NCBI GenBank assembly: GCA_002344065.1
Contig: DDTK01000013.1
Span: 62,001-126,000, forward strand
Origin: Flammeovirgaceae bacterium UBA2366
GTDB lineage: Bacteria > Bacteroidota > Bacteroidia > Cytophagales > Cyclobacteriaceae
DNA length: 64,000 bases
Direction: 5' to 3'
The position numbers were made by a program, and so were the translations under genes. The notes beneath the pieces are model-generated. The model saw nothing but the letters and a program-made list of their open reading frames with translations. It ran no database searches and was not told the origin of the DNA. Positions 17,361-25,621 of this stretch are shown here, piece after piece (position 1 is the stretch's first letter; each line of letters begins with the position of its first letter).

Positions 17361-17428
17361 GCGGGTTGCAAATATAAGCTAATGCTCAATTTGCCAATGC
17401 GTTGATTAGCCGATTATAAATTGAATAA

Positions 17429-18301
17429 TTATTCATTAGCTACAACCGCGATTTTATTTCCTTTTGCATTAACTGTCAGTCGTGTTATTCCACTTAGGGA
17501 TAAGCCATCGGGAAAGTCGATAGGTGTCCAATCTTTGCTCTTTCCAGGCATCCAATAAAAAAGCTTCACGCCATCACTCATTATGATTTTACCACCAGGT
17601 GTCCAGGTTAAATCTTCCCTGCCCGGCAGGGTTTTGCCAACGGTTTCTATTGTTCCGTCTTTTCTTTTGACTTTTTTAATTGTCCACTCAGAAGAGCTCT
17701 TGTCAACAAAACTGATGTCGGTTGTTCCGGGAATCCGATGCAGTGAACGACCGATGGTTTCTGAAATTATCCGATCTTTTTCATCATCAATAGAGTACTC
17801 CCTAAATGTATTCGGCTGACCAAGCACAAACAGAAAAAGTGTTTTGTCATCGCGCCACGCATGGTACCCCACTGTAAGGTTATCAATAATAATTTCGGCA
17901 TCACCTCCGTCAATCGGGTACTTTCCTAAATCCTGCGCACCATTGTCGCGTTGAATAATACATGAGATAAATTTTTTGTTTGGCGTTACAGTGGGAGAAT
18001 ATTCACGCTCGCTGGTGTTGGTTAAGTTGCGCGTTCTGCCTGTTTCATGGTTATACATAACAATATCAGTCCTGCCTTCATCATCAGCGGAGGCATAGTA
18101 AATGAAGGGCTTTTCGGGATGGAAAAACGGTTGGTTATCGTATCCTTTTCGATCCGTAATATTAACGGAGTTCGTTACTACGAATTTTCCTTTTTTGAAG
18201 ACGAGATCAAACAGGTAGATATCGGTACCCGGAGGTTGCTGAGCAAATGATATTATCGGAAGCAGGGTAATTCCAAGGATAAGTAGTGCTAGTTTTTTCA
18301 T
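17429..18301 (-). CDS. Periplasmic TolB-like (PD40) beta-propeller protein
   Basis: The 290-residue protein has a signal peptide (about 1-20, ISFAQQPPG) and a series of PD40-type blades: DNQPFFHPEKPFIYYASADDEGRTDI is the first clear one (20-residue core positions 57-76), followed by YSPTVTPNKKFISC and LTWTPGGKIIMSD. The blades match the lower strand pattern of TolB-like propellers, which normally bind partner proteins or polysaccharide. No catalytic domain is attached, unlike the neighbour at 13265. Binding role in the periplasm is inferred; the partner is unknown. A terminator-bearing gap of about 100 nt separates it from the upstream lipoprotein gene. Confidence 0.75.
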   Translation of the reverse strand: MKKLALLILGITLLPIISFAQQPPGTDIYLFDLVFKKGKFVVTNSVNITDRKGYDNQPFFHPEKPFIYYASADDEGRTDIVMYNHETGRTRNLTNTSEREYSPTVTPNKKFISCIIQRDNGAQDLGKYPIDGGDAEIIIDNLTVGYHAWRDDKTLFLFVLGQPNTFREYSIDDEKDRIISETIGRSLHRIPGTTDISFVDKSSSEWTIKKVKRKDGTIETVGKTLPGREDLTWTPGGKIIMSDGVKLFYWMPGKSKDWTPIDFPDGLSLSGITRLTVNAKGNKIAVVANE

Positions 18302-18348
18302 AGCGTGAACTTAGTATAAAGAAAGTTAAACCTTCCTTTTCAGAAATG

Positions 18349-18374
18349 AAAAAGGCCCGCGCAGCAGGCCTTTT
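18349..18374 (-). terminator. Intrinsic terminator of the LPP20-like lipoprotein gene
   Basis: A stem AAAAGGCC / GGCCTTTT with a 10-base spacer (part of which can also pair) lies 26 nt past the stop codon at 18400. On the minus strand it reads AAAAGGCCTGCTGCGCGGGCC and ends in TTTTTC, the shape of an intrinsic terminator. Confidence 0.8.
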
Positions 18375-18399
18375 ACTTGATTGGTTGAGTATTCAGACT

Positions 18400-18960
18400 T
18401 TATTTATCGTCAGCATCTTCAGCGTCAAGCCTTTTTAGCTCTTCATCAATAATCTTTTCAATAAGATCACGCTGACGTTCGTTTATCGTTTCATCTACTT
18501 TCGCCTGACGTTTCATAAACCGGAGCATGGCATTTTTCTTAATCTCATAGGCCATGAATACCGTGTATTCCTTTGATTTTTCGTTGTAGTATTTCTGCTC
18601 CCCGATTTTACGTAAGTCAGAGATGTTGGTGTTCATAATCTGGCGCACCAGGCTTTGGAACTTATCAGCCACATCGGCTGCGCGTTCATTTTCTGTTTGA
18701 CCAAGATATTGATCGGCAACCTGCTTCATGGTGGTATTTACTTGTCCGGCTAGCTGTGCTTTGGCATCCAGATCGGCTTTGCTGCGGGCAATATTATCCT
18801 GTGAACTGGTGCCTTTACCGGTTCCGCGCCAGAAGCGGTTGTTCGAATTATAGGCATTTCCAGAGAAGGGTTCTTTTACTTTTTTGCCCAAAACGCCTGA
18901 AGAACAGGCAGCCACAACAATCAAAAGAATGGCAAAGGGTAATTTTCGTAACAGGGTCAT
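18400..18960 (-). CDS. LPP20-like lipoprotein
   Basis: I chose ATG 18960 because it gives a lipoprotein signal (MTLLRKLPFAILLIVVAACS) with the lipid-modified Cys at residue 19; the longer frame from 19062 would add 34 non-signal residues. The mature domain (about 30-180) has an LPP20/FlgT-like pattern: ARSKADLDAKAQLAGQVNTT, then YTVFMAYEIKKNAMLRFM. Its C-terminus (ERQRDLIEKIIDEELKRLD) is strongly charged. LPP20-type domains occur in outer-membrane lipoproteins; a molecular function is not established for this branch. The protein is 186 residues and ends 26 nt before a terminator, so it is probably monocistronic. Confidence 0.75.
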   Translation of the reverse strand: MTLLRKLPFAILLIVVAACSSGVLGKKVKEPFSGNAYNSNNRFWRGTGKGTSSQDNIARSKADLDAKAQLAGQVNTTMKQVADQYLGQTENERAADVADKFQSLVRQIMNTNISDLRKIGEQKYYNEKSKEYTVFMAYEIKKNAMLRFMKRQAKVDETINERQRDLIEKIIDEELKRLDAEDADDK

Positions 18961-19019
18961 AGTTGTAAGATTATTTGTGTCTCGAAAGTACGAAAATTGT
19001 GCCAAGCTTAAAGAGGGGG

Positions 19020-19724
19020 TTATGCAGGAATAATGATTTGCCACCGGAAAGCCCACCTCCACCGTAGGCTATAGTTCGGTATGCCTGCTTCACGAAGGAT
19101 TTCTACCAGCTCATTTTTTCGAAACCCCCGAAGTACCGAAAGGGGGGCATCGTATTTAACCATAGATGATTTGGAGAATATGCGTGTCAGCAATTTAATG
19201 GAGTAGTACGCTAAAGGGTGCCGGTGCAAATCGTTAACCACAATGCCAAGCCTGGCCTGCCTCTTCAGTGTCCTGAAGATTTCAATTAGTTGATAGTTGG
19301 TAAAATGATGCAGGAATAGTGTAGCCATGATGATATCATACTTTTCCTGCTGAAAAGAGGCATCCAGAATATTGGCCGTCTTAAATGAAATAGCATTTAT
19401 GTTCTCACAATTTTTTTCAGCGTAGGAAATAATATGCGGGTTCGCATCAATGCCAAGTAATTGCAAATCGAAGGGAGGGTTCAGGCGATTATTGACCAGC
19501 TTTAACATTTCGCCACTGCCGCAACCTAAGTCCGCAATAGTGAGTTTATGCGCGAATTCTTTTTTTGAAATTAAGGGATCAAGCCCACCTAACGTTACTT
19601 GATTTCCACCCAGCCATTTATTGATAAATTCAAGTTCGCGTAGTGTCTGATATACTACTTCCCCGGAACATTCCAGGTCGTCCATAATTTCTTCTTTATC
19701 AGACCGGACGGAGAATAAACTCAT
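19020..19724 (-). CDS. SAM-dependent methyltransferase of the type III polyketide locus
   Basis: The 234-residue protein is a class I methyltransferase: motif I ADLGCGSGE at residues 64-72 binds S-adenosylmethionine, GIDANPHII (about 92-100) supplies the acidic residue of strand 2, and IIMATLFLHHF (about 130-140) is motif IV. Its first codon overlaps the stop of the polyketide synthase gene by 4 nt (ATGA), which is strong evidence for one operon and shared function. In established type III systems, SrsB of Streptomyces and BpsB of Bacillus methylate the alkylresorcinol or alkylpyrone made by the synthase. A similar O- or C-methylation is inferred here. The resemblance to ubiquinone/menaquinone C-methyltransferases is only general. 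Confidence 0.85.
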   Translation of the reverse strand: MSLFSVRSDKEEIMDDLECSGEVVYQTLRELEFINKWLGGNQVTLGGLDPLISKKEFAHKLTIADLGCGSGEMLKLVNNRLNPPFDLQLLGIDANPHIISYAEKNCENINAISFKTANILDASFQQEKYDIIMATLFLHHFTNYQLIEIFRTLKRQARLGIVVNDLHRHPLAYYSIKLLTRIFSKSSMVKYDAPLSVLRGFRKNELVEILREAGIPNYSLRWRWAFRWQIIIPA

Positions 19725-20821
19725 TCGTTATGGATTGTTAACAACATACTTTCCAATGTCAGACCAGGTCCAAAGGCAAAGCTTAGGACAGACTTATTTT
19801 CGTCACCCTGCTGAAGTTGATCCAGAATATGCCGAAGTACGAATACCACTGTTGCTGAAGACATGTTGCCATGAGTGTTTAACACGGTATAGGCGGGCCT
19901 GTTTTGTTCACGGGTAATGCCCAGCTCTTGCTCAATCACTTCAAGAATTTTTTTGCCGCCCGGGTGAATTGCAAAAAATGAAACCTGATTGATGGTTGTG
20001 CCAACCTTTGCGAGTAGTGAGCTTGTAAGCTTTTTGATTCCGGTTCGAATCACATCCGGTACATAGGTTGACAGTTTCATTTCAAAGCCAAGGTTGCCAA
20101 CACTCCAGGCCATGTGTTCTTTTCCGTTAAAAGCAAGAGCATTATGAAAGGCATCCAATGAAAAATTCCATCCGGAATCAGCTGAAGGTTTTATCAACAT
20201 GGCAGAGGCGCCATCGGCAAATAAAGCATTGGCCAGCATGTTATCTTCTGTATCCTCTTTTTGAAAGTGTAGTGTGCACAGCTCAACACAAACAATGAGA
20301 ACAACGACCTTGGTCTCACTAAGGCAAATTGCATTTGCTGTTTTCAGCGCATTAAAAGCGGCATAGCATCCCATGAAATTTATACAAGTGCGTTGCACGT
20401 CTTCCCGAAGACCGAGAGTCTTTACTAGATCAATATCAAGCCCCGGGGCATACATGCCTGTGCAGCTCACCACAATCAAATGCGTTACATCTTGCAGTGT
20501 AGAGGTAGACATAAGCAGGCAATTTTCTATGGCCTGAACACTTAGAGGCAATGCATGTTTGCGATATTCCAGTAACCGCTTTTCTGTTGACGGAAAAGGC
20601 TCAAAATCTTTCGTATTAGGATAAAAACTAAAATCAGATTCCTTTCCGTAATCCTGCAGAACGGAGTGCCGGCTTTGTATGCCGCTGTGGTTGAAAATTG
20701 TTTTGAGTTTCCTCCCGTTAGCATAGTCTAATTGCATGGATTTTTCCATAAAGGCAGCAATGCTTTCCTGATCAAATCGATAAGGAGGAACGGCAATACC
20801 AATGGAAGTAATAAAACTCAT
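19721..20821 (-). CDS. Type III polyketide synthase (chalcone synthase superfamily)
   Basis: This 366-residue protein has the full thiolase-fold architecture of type III polyketide synthases. The catalytic triad is visible: Cys152 in INFMGCYAAF, His286 in FAIHPGG, and Asn319 in THGNMSSA. The C-terminal FAFGPGLTLES motif is the conserved GFGPG loop. Such enzymes extend an acyl-CoA starter with malonyl-CoA and cyclise the product to alkylresorcinols, alkylpyrones or hydroxynaphthalenes. Starter and ring type cannot be read from the sequence. It overlaps the methyltransferase by 4 nt and shares a 73-base divergent intergenic region with the UbiA gene. A ketoacyl-ACP synthase III is excluded because those lack the GCYAA and GFGPG context. 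Confidence 0.92.
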   Translation of the reverse strand: MSFITSIGIAVPPYRFDQESIAAFMEKSMQLDYANGRKLKTIFNHSGIQSRHSVLQDYGKESDFSFYPNTKDFEPFPSTEKRLLEYRKHALPLSVQAIENCLLMSTSTLQDVTHLIVVSCTGMYAPGLDIDLVKTLGLREDVQRTCINFMGCYAAFNALKTANAICLSETKVVVLIVCVELCTLHFQKEDTEDNMLANALFADGASAMLIKPSADSGWNFSLDAFHNALAFNGKEHMAWSVGNLGFEMKLSTYVPDVIRTGIKKLTSSLLAKVGTTINQVSFFAIHPGGKKILEVIEQELGITREQNRPAYTVLNTHGNMSSATVVFVLRHILDQLQQGDENKSVLSFAFGPGLTLESMLLTIHNE

Positions 20822-20894
20822 GCTATCAATAATAAAGCAAAAAAGAGTAATTTTAGTTTAATCGATCTGACATAATTCAATTCGGTTCAATCAT

Positions 20895-21788
20895 ATGTTG
20901 TCATTGTCGTCCTGGTTACACCTGCGCATTCCGTTTTCATATTTTCTGCTTCCTGTTTTTTTGTTCAGTGTTAGCATTTCTCCTAACCCGAATGGCGATC
21001 GTTTGTTATGGGTTTTTTTGATCATCCATCTTTTTCTTTACCCGGCCAGCAATGGCTTTAACAGTTATTTTGATAAGGATGAAAAGAGCATTGGCGGCCT
21101 CAAAAATCCGCCTCCTGTAAAGAAGGGTCTCTATTTTCTGGCATTGTTATTTGACCTGGCGGCCATTATATTAGCCTACTGGAAGATCAGTTTGCTGTTT
21201 GCCATCATGATTATCATCTATGGCCTGATTTCAAAAGCCTACAGCCATCCATCAATCCGGTTAAAAAGGTATCCTGTTGGTGGATGGATCACTACAGGAG
21301 TTTTCCAGGGCTTCTTCACCTTTTTAATGTGTTATGTGGGCATCAATGACTTTTCACTAGAAACAGTCTTAAAGCCCCATGTTGTAACGCCTGCCTTGTT
21401 AACATCTCTCATGTTGCTGGGAAATTATCCGATGACCCAGGTTTACCAGCATGAAGAGGACAAGAAGCGGGGTGATATTACACTAAGCTTAAAGCTCGGT
21501 ATTCGTGGAACATTTTACTTCACGGCCTTGCTATTTACGCTGGCGGTTGCCGGGTTCCTCTACTATTTTATTCATTATTATCAGCCAAAATATGCGTGGC
21601 AATTTCTTTTAGCCCTTGCACCAGTTTTGCTATTTTTTCTGTATTGGTTTTTAAAGGTGATGAGGGATGAAACCAGGGCTGATTATGCGCATACCATGTG
21701 GCTGAACTTTATCTCTGCAACCTGCCTCAATATTTTTTTCATCTGGTTTTTTCTTGATAGCAGTCATGTGTTGGATGCCTTTAAGTAG
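20895..21788 (+). CDS. UbiA-family membrane prenyltransferase
   Basis: The 297-residue protein has eight or nine hydrophobic segments and the two Asp-rich motifs of UbiA enzymes: NSYFDKDEKSIGG (residues 56-68, NxxxDxD form) and YQHEEDKKRGD (184-194). These bind Mg2+ and the prenyl diphosphate. Family members join a prenyl chain to an aromatic ring in the inner membrane. It is divergent from the polyketide synthase (73 bases apart) and convergent with the FAD enzyme (17 bases apart). This suggests that the polyketide aromatic ring is the acceptor, which is inference. Chlorophyll- or heme-type members are less likely since no tetrapyrrole gene is nearby. Chain length is unknown. Confidence 0.88.
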   Translation: MLSLSSWLHLRIPFSYFLLPVFLFSVSISPNPNGDRLLWVFLIIHLFLYPASNGFNSYFDKDEKSIGGLKNPPPVKKGLYFLALLFDLAAIILAYWKISLLFAIMIIIYGLISKAYSHPSIRLKRYPVGGWITTGVFQGFFTFLMCYVGINDFSLETVLKPHVVTPALLTSLMLLGNYPMTQVYQHEEDKKRGDITLSLKLGIRGTFYFTALLFTLAVAGFLYYFIHYYQPKYAWQFLLALAPVLLFFLYWFLKVMRDETRADYAHTMWLNFISATCLNIFFIWFFLDSSHVLDAFK

Positions 21789-21805
21789 GCGAATATTACT
21801 TGTTA

Positions 21806-22930
21806 TCAAAACGTAACCCCATGTGTTTTTTTAATGATCTGATTGGCCAACCAGGTTGAATGCACCGCAAGGTTAACGGCCACGCGCGATGACCACGCAC
21901 TGCCAAAAAGATAATTTTGAATGAGCCTGCCGGTCCGTAATCGTGCAGCAAAAGTTGATGTCCAACAATCAGCGTAAGCGGCTTCAAGCCATGCACGGGA
22001 GCGGTTTTCTGTTTTGGCTTGAATAATAAGATCGCTTGCTATTTTCCCTGTGTGAATGGCCATAGCCATGCCGTTGCCGCACAGAGGCGCAATCATGCCG
22101 GCTGCATCTCCGGCCATGAGTATATGATTCAAAACGGGTTCCTTGGTTTCAAAAGAGATTTCATTAATAGTTTCAGGTTTATCAAAAAGAAACTCAGATG
22201 ACTGAAAAATGGATTTCAGGAATGGATTTTGAAAAAGAACGGTTTCTTCCATTTCGCGAATTGCCTTAAATCGCTTTACCTGATTTCGATGAACGAGGTA
22301 GCAGAGATTTGTTTTCCCATCTTCAATGTTGCTTACTCCACAATAGCCACCATTAAAGTTGTGCAAGGCAATCAGATTGGCAGGATGGTTTGTTCGGATG
22401 TGATATTTAACCCCAACATAGGGCGATCGTTTTTGAATAAAGCCCCGTTTTAAGGCGCTGTCCATTCGCGAGCGCTTTCCAAAAGCACCAATGACCAACG
22501 ATGTTGAAAATTCCTGCAGACTGGTTCTTACGGTAAAGCAATCTTCTCGATCAAGAAAAGAAATAGAATCGACCTCTTGTTCAAGAACAAAATTTACGCC
22601 CGCTTGTAGGGCTTGTTGATATAGAAGGTTATCCAGGGTAAACCTGCTGATGCCGAAACCACCTAGATCCAACGAAAGTTTTGTTGATTTTCCGCTTACC
22701 GAACTCAATTGAAACTGATTAATAACAGGTGGAGAAAATACGTCAGGGAAAAAACCTTCTCGTTTCAAAAAAGGCATCGTTTCATTTGAAATATATTCAC
22801 CACATACCCTGTGGAAAGGGTAATTTTTTTTCTCGATAAGGGTGCAAGCGATACCAGCACGGGTTAGCCGGATAGAGGCGATAAGTCCTGCTAATCCACC
22901 CCCTACAACAATTACACTTTTAAATGACAA
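21806..22930 (-). CDS. FAD-dependent oxidoreductase of the polyketide locus
   Basis: The 374-residue protein starts with a dinucleotide fold (VIVVGGGLAGLIASIRL, GGGLAG at 10-15), followed by the RVCGEYIS segment with Cys43 and a second FAD motif MAGDAAGMIAP (GDAAG at 274-278). This matches the geranylgeranyl-reductase/FixC-like group, which either hydroxylates aromatic rings or reduces prenyl double bonds. In the Streptomyces srs locus a flavoprotein (SrsC) hydroxylates the methylated alkylresorcinol to give a quinone, so either role would fit here. The start is TTG 22930: the frame has a stop just upstream and no ATG in range. The gene converges on the UbiA gene, 17 bases apart. Confidence 0.85.
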   Translation of the reverse strand: MSFKSVIVVGGGLAGLIASIRLTRAGIACTLIEKKNYPFHRVCGEYISNETMPFLKREGFFPDVFSPPVINQFQLSSVSGKSTKLSLDLGGFGISRFTLDNLLYQQALQAGVNFVLEQEVDSISFLDREDCFTVRTSLQEFSTSLVIGAFGKRSRMDSALKRGFIQKRSPYVGVKYHIRTNHPANLIALHNFNGGYCGVSNIEDGKTNLCYLVHRNQVKRFKAIREMEETVLFQNPFLKSIFQSSEFLFDKPETINEISFETKEPVLNHILMAGDAAGMIAPLCGNGMAMAIHTGKIASDLIIQAKTENRSRAWLEAAYADCWTSTFAARLRTGRLIQNYLFGSAWSSRVAVNLAVHSTWLANQIIKKTHGVTF

Positions 22931-23053
22931 AATAAAATTTGCTTATGGTGAAACACGCTTAAAACAACTCAGTCAAAGAGAAAGTTAACAGAAAACAATT
23001 CTTGAACAGGTAACCTTTATGACTGATTTTATGTTTAATCTTAACAGTTGGCT

Positions 23054-23530
23054 ATGATAACAGAAAAAACAAAATCAGACACACTTCACGAAACCGTGAA
23101 TATTCTGCTGGTGGGAAATAATCCTATTGAGTTAAGTGCTTTGCTAAATACGGTGAAGGGACTTCCCAATCGACTTATCAGCACGGAGACAGCTTTTGAT
23201 CTGGCTAGCATTTGGCAGCGGCTCATCAAGTTTAAACCGAACTACATTTTAATTGATGATAATATCGGGTATCACGAGCTTACCCAGGCAGTAGGTGTAC
23301 TCTCCACCAATCCAAAAACCCGTGATATACCCATTACAGTTTTAAAGAATTCCAACTATAGTGAGTCGGCCTTCACCAATGATATTGCCGATTACTTGCT
23401 CAAGCAAAACCTTACTTCAGAATCTCTTTTTATTGCGTTGAGAAACTCATTGAAGTTTAAACGAACCCGTCAGTTTCTGATAAAGGCTTATACCAAGAGA
23501 AAGCGCGAACTATTGAAGCTGGTTCGTTAG
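23054..23530 (+). CDS. Degenerate response-regulator receiver (pseudo-receiver) protein
   Basis: The 158-residue protein has the alternating beta/alpha fold of a receiver domain (about 16-130): VNILLVGNNP, then PNYILIDDN, IPITVLKN and ADYLLKQNL. The phospho-acceptor position (Asp68 or Asp69 in ILIDDN) is kept. The acidic pair that normally binds Mg2+ (usually DD after beta 1) is replaced by Gly21-Asn22, and the usual Thr/Ser after beta 4 is replaced by Lys98. Phosphorylation is therefore doubtful, and the protein may act as a binding or adaptor domain. No output domain follows; the C-terminus is basic (RTRQFLIKAYTKRKRELLKL). The start is ATG 23054, six bases after an in-frame TTG. The stop overlaps the convergent gene by 4 nt. 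Confidence 0.65.
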   Translation: MITEKTKSDTLHETVNILLVGNNPIELSALLNTVKGLPNRLISTETAFDLASIWQRLIKFKPNYILIDDNIGYHELTQAVGVLSTNPKTRDIPITVLKNSNYSESAFTNDIADYLLKQNLTSESLFIALRNSLKFKRTRQFLIKAYTKRKRELLKLVR

Positions 23531-24762
23531 ATCTGATCCTCTAGTCGAAATTCAAGAGTTTTTAAATCATTCCCCCTTCTTACTTCAAGTCTGATTTTTT
23601 TACCAGGTTTGGAGTTTAACAGTCCGTTGATGTTATTCAGGTGAAGTTCTTTCACCAGCACACCATTCACGCTGGCAATAAGATCCCCTCGTAAAACCCC
23701 TGCTTTGTCGGCTGTGGAGTTTGCACGAACATCGGTTATTTCAAAAACATTTAACGATGAACCTTTAGCCTTTACATTCAGCCCGCTAAGGTTGAAGTAA
23801 AACTGCTTTTTGAACTCACTATTCTTTTTCAGGTAAATTTTTTCCTGAGGAAAATTAAAGATAACCGTAAACCGACTTAGAATTTCACCACCCAAGGTTC
23901 CGTTTCGATCAACCCGGTTATATTTTAACGTATCTGAGAAATAGCTGTTTGAATCAGGAAAATTTGCGAGCGCTTTATGTATGGTATAATTTCCTAATTC
24001 TATTGATTCAATGCGCCCTGTTTTGCCGGTAATTTCTCCCCCCAGTCCTCTTCCAAGTATATTGTTGAGTGTCCGCTCTGGTAAATGAATCCTTGAATCT
24101 GTTTCGGGTTCCAGGAGCAATCCATGACTTGCTCCGGTGTCTACCAGTAGTTTTGCGTTAAGCGAGTGTTCGGAATTAATACTTATAGGGGCTAACAAAT
24201 ATGGCTTGGTATCCTGGATACGAATGGGTATCATTTCGTAACGTTTTTTTTGCTTGAATTTTTCTGGCCACATCAGCGTCATAACTTTTCGCTGGTAATC
24301 TACCTTAATAATAAAACGGCTAAAGAGTTCATACCCCAATACACCATGAACATCGGTTCCAAGGTAATTGCGCAACTCCAGGTAATCATCATCCAATACT
24401 AACAAGGCATGTCCTTTACCCACTACCCCCGGAAGTGTTAAGGAAACGTTGTTAGCCACGTAAGCATCGACTAGCTTTTCACCACCGGGTGCAGTAAGCG
24501 TATACTTGCGGCTATACTGAAGCTGTAAAATATCAGCAAATGCTTTTTGTGTTAGAATGGCCGTGCGAACGCCCGTGTCAACAATAAATTTTAAGGGAAT
24601 AGCATCATTCAGAATTACCCGAACCACTATGAGGTTATTGTGAATTTCAATAGGAATCTGAACCTTCTTTTTACCATCGGCAATATGAAATCCTAAATTT
24701 TGATTTTGTGCCCAAAGAATACCGGGAAACAAAAGAATCACTAAAACGATAACACGCATCAT
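23527..24762 (-). CDS. Secreted aspartyl protease with two DTG sites and a PDZ domain
   Basis: The start is set at ATG 24762, with a strong ribosome site (AAGGAGG) five bases upstream; the frame from a TTG at 24777 would read through it. A signal peptide (about 1-19) precedes two retropepsin-like domains: FIVDTGVRTAIL (Asp62) and LLVDTGASHGLL (Asp208). Fungal or pepsin-type proteases also have two DTG motifs, but the short spacing and absence of other pepsin features suggest two fused retropepsin-like halves. A PDZ domain follows (about 325-405: ADKAGVLRGDLIASVNGVLV). Action would be in the periplasm or outer membrane. Substrates are unknown. It is convergent with the receiver protein gene, overlapping by 4 nt. 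Confidence 0.8.
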   Translation of the reverse strand: MMRVIVLVILLFPGILWAQNQNLGFHIADGKKKVQIPIEIHNNLIVVRVILNDAIPLKFIVDTGVRTAILTQKAFADILQLQYSRKYTLTAPGGEKLVDAYVANNVSLTLPGVVGKGHALLVLDDDYLELRNYLGTDVHGVLGYELFSRFIIKVDYQRKVMTLMWPEKFKQKKRYEMIPIRIQDTKPYLLAPISINSEHSLNAKLLVDTGASHGLLLEPETDSRIHLPERTLNNILGRGLGGEITGKTGRIESIELGNYTIHKALANFPDSNSYFSDTLKYNRVDRNGTLGGEILSRFTVIFNFPQEKIYLKKNSEFKKQFYFNLSGLNVKAKGSSLNVFEITDVRANSTADKAGVLRGDLIASVNGVLVKELHLNNINGLLNSKPGKKIRLEVRRGNDLKTLEFRLEDQI

Positions 24763-24819
24763 AACAACCTCCTTCAATCGAAAGTTAGGTAAATTTTACC
24801 GACAGAAAACTAACTGAGT

Positions 24820-25353
24820 TTACGGTATGAGTAAGCGTAGAACTTTTTCTGGAGTCTCGGCCACACGCACAAAATCCATGTTGGTATCTTTTAAAAACCC
24901 TGCTTTTACCATGGCGTTCATCTGGATCAGCAGGGAATCATAAAAACCATCCACGTTGAGTAAAGCGATGGGTTGATGAATAAGGCCGAGCTGTTTCCAG
25001 GTTAGTATTTCTGCGGTTTCATCCAATGTTCCCCAACCTCCGGGAAGCACCAGAAAGGCATCGGCCAGATCGGCCATTCTTCGCTTTCGTTCATGCATGC
25101 TGGACACAATTTCTAACTGGGTAAGCCCGGTATGACCAACTTCCTTCTTCATCAGAAAGTCTGGGATAATGCCAATTACCTGACCTTTTCGTTCAAGCAC
25201 TGCATCCGCTACAATACCCATAAGGCCTATGTTACCGCCTCCATAAACGAGGGTATGGCCTTCCAGGGCCAGCAAGGCACCTAATTCGCGGGCTGTATCC
25301 GCATAGATAGTGTTGTTTCCTACGCCTGAGCCGCAGAAAACACAAATATTCAT
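24820..25353 (-). CDS. LOG-family nucleoside 5'-monophosphate phosphoribohydrolase
   Basis: The 177-residue protein matches the LOG (Rossmann-fold, TIGR00730) family in full. The first Gly-rich loop VYGGGNIGLMG is at 37-47 and the diagnostic PGGWGTLDE motif at 104-112; Arg and Glu in MHERKRRM (86-93) are also family features. Founding members release the free base from cytokinin riboside monophosphates or AMP-like nucleotides. Plant-hormone production should not be inferred for this organism; nucleotide base release is the safe statement. It has the usual bacterial size and no signal peptide, so it is cytoplasmic. It follows a 39-residue membrane-protein gene by 21 nt on the same strand. Confidence 0.9.
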   Translation of the reverse strand: MNICVFCGSGVGNNTIYADTARELGALLALEGHTLVYGGGNIGLMGIVADAVLERKGQVIGIIPDFLMKKEVGHTGLTQLEIVSSMHERKRRMADLADAFLVLPGGWGTLDETAEILTWKQLGLIHQPIALLNVDGFYDSLLIQMNAMVKAGFLKDTNMDFVRVAETPEKVLRLLIP

Positions 25354-25374
25354 ATCAGGTGTTAGGAGTAGGAG

Positions 25375-25494
25375 TTAAAACTTGTTATCGTGCTTGTTAT
25401 CACTCACCATCTTATTGGGGAAAATCCATGGAGAAACGATGGCTAAAACAAAAAGTGCAATTACAACGTAGAAAGGAGTCCAGGATGCGTCCAT
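25375..25494 (-). CDS. Small single-pass membrane protein (39 aa)
   Basis: An uninterrupted 39-codon frame runs from ATG 25494 to TAA 25375. The peptide is MDASWTPFYV, a hydrophobic stretch VIALFVLAIVSPWIF, and a hydrophilic tail ending SDNKHDNKF. It has one membrane helix of about 17 residues and a charged C-terminus, a normal plan for a small membrane protein. It sits 21 nt upstream of the LOG gene on the same strand. No function is known; a role in regulating or anchoring a partner is only possible. Support is the clean membrane-helix pattern and the operon spacing. Homologues have not been searched. Confidence 0.6.
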   Translation of the reverse strand: MDASWTPFYVVIALFVLAIVSPWIFPNKMVSDNKHDNKF

Positions 25495-25621
25495 AAGAGT
25501 AATTTTAAGGGAGTGTAAAAATAAAGCCTATTCGTGTAATTTTTGCACAAAGAATTGAAAATTGTTTACCAGTTTTAGTGATTGCTTTGCACGCTAATTC
25601 GGTGCACCCAATAAATCAGAA

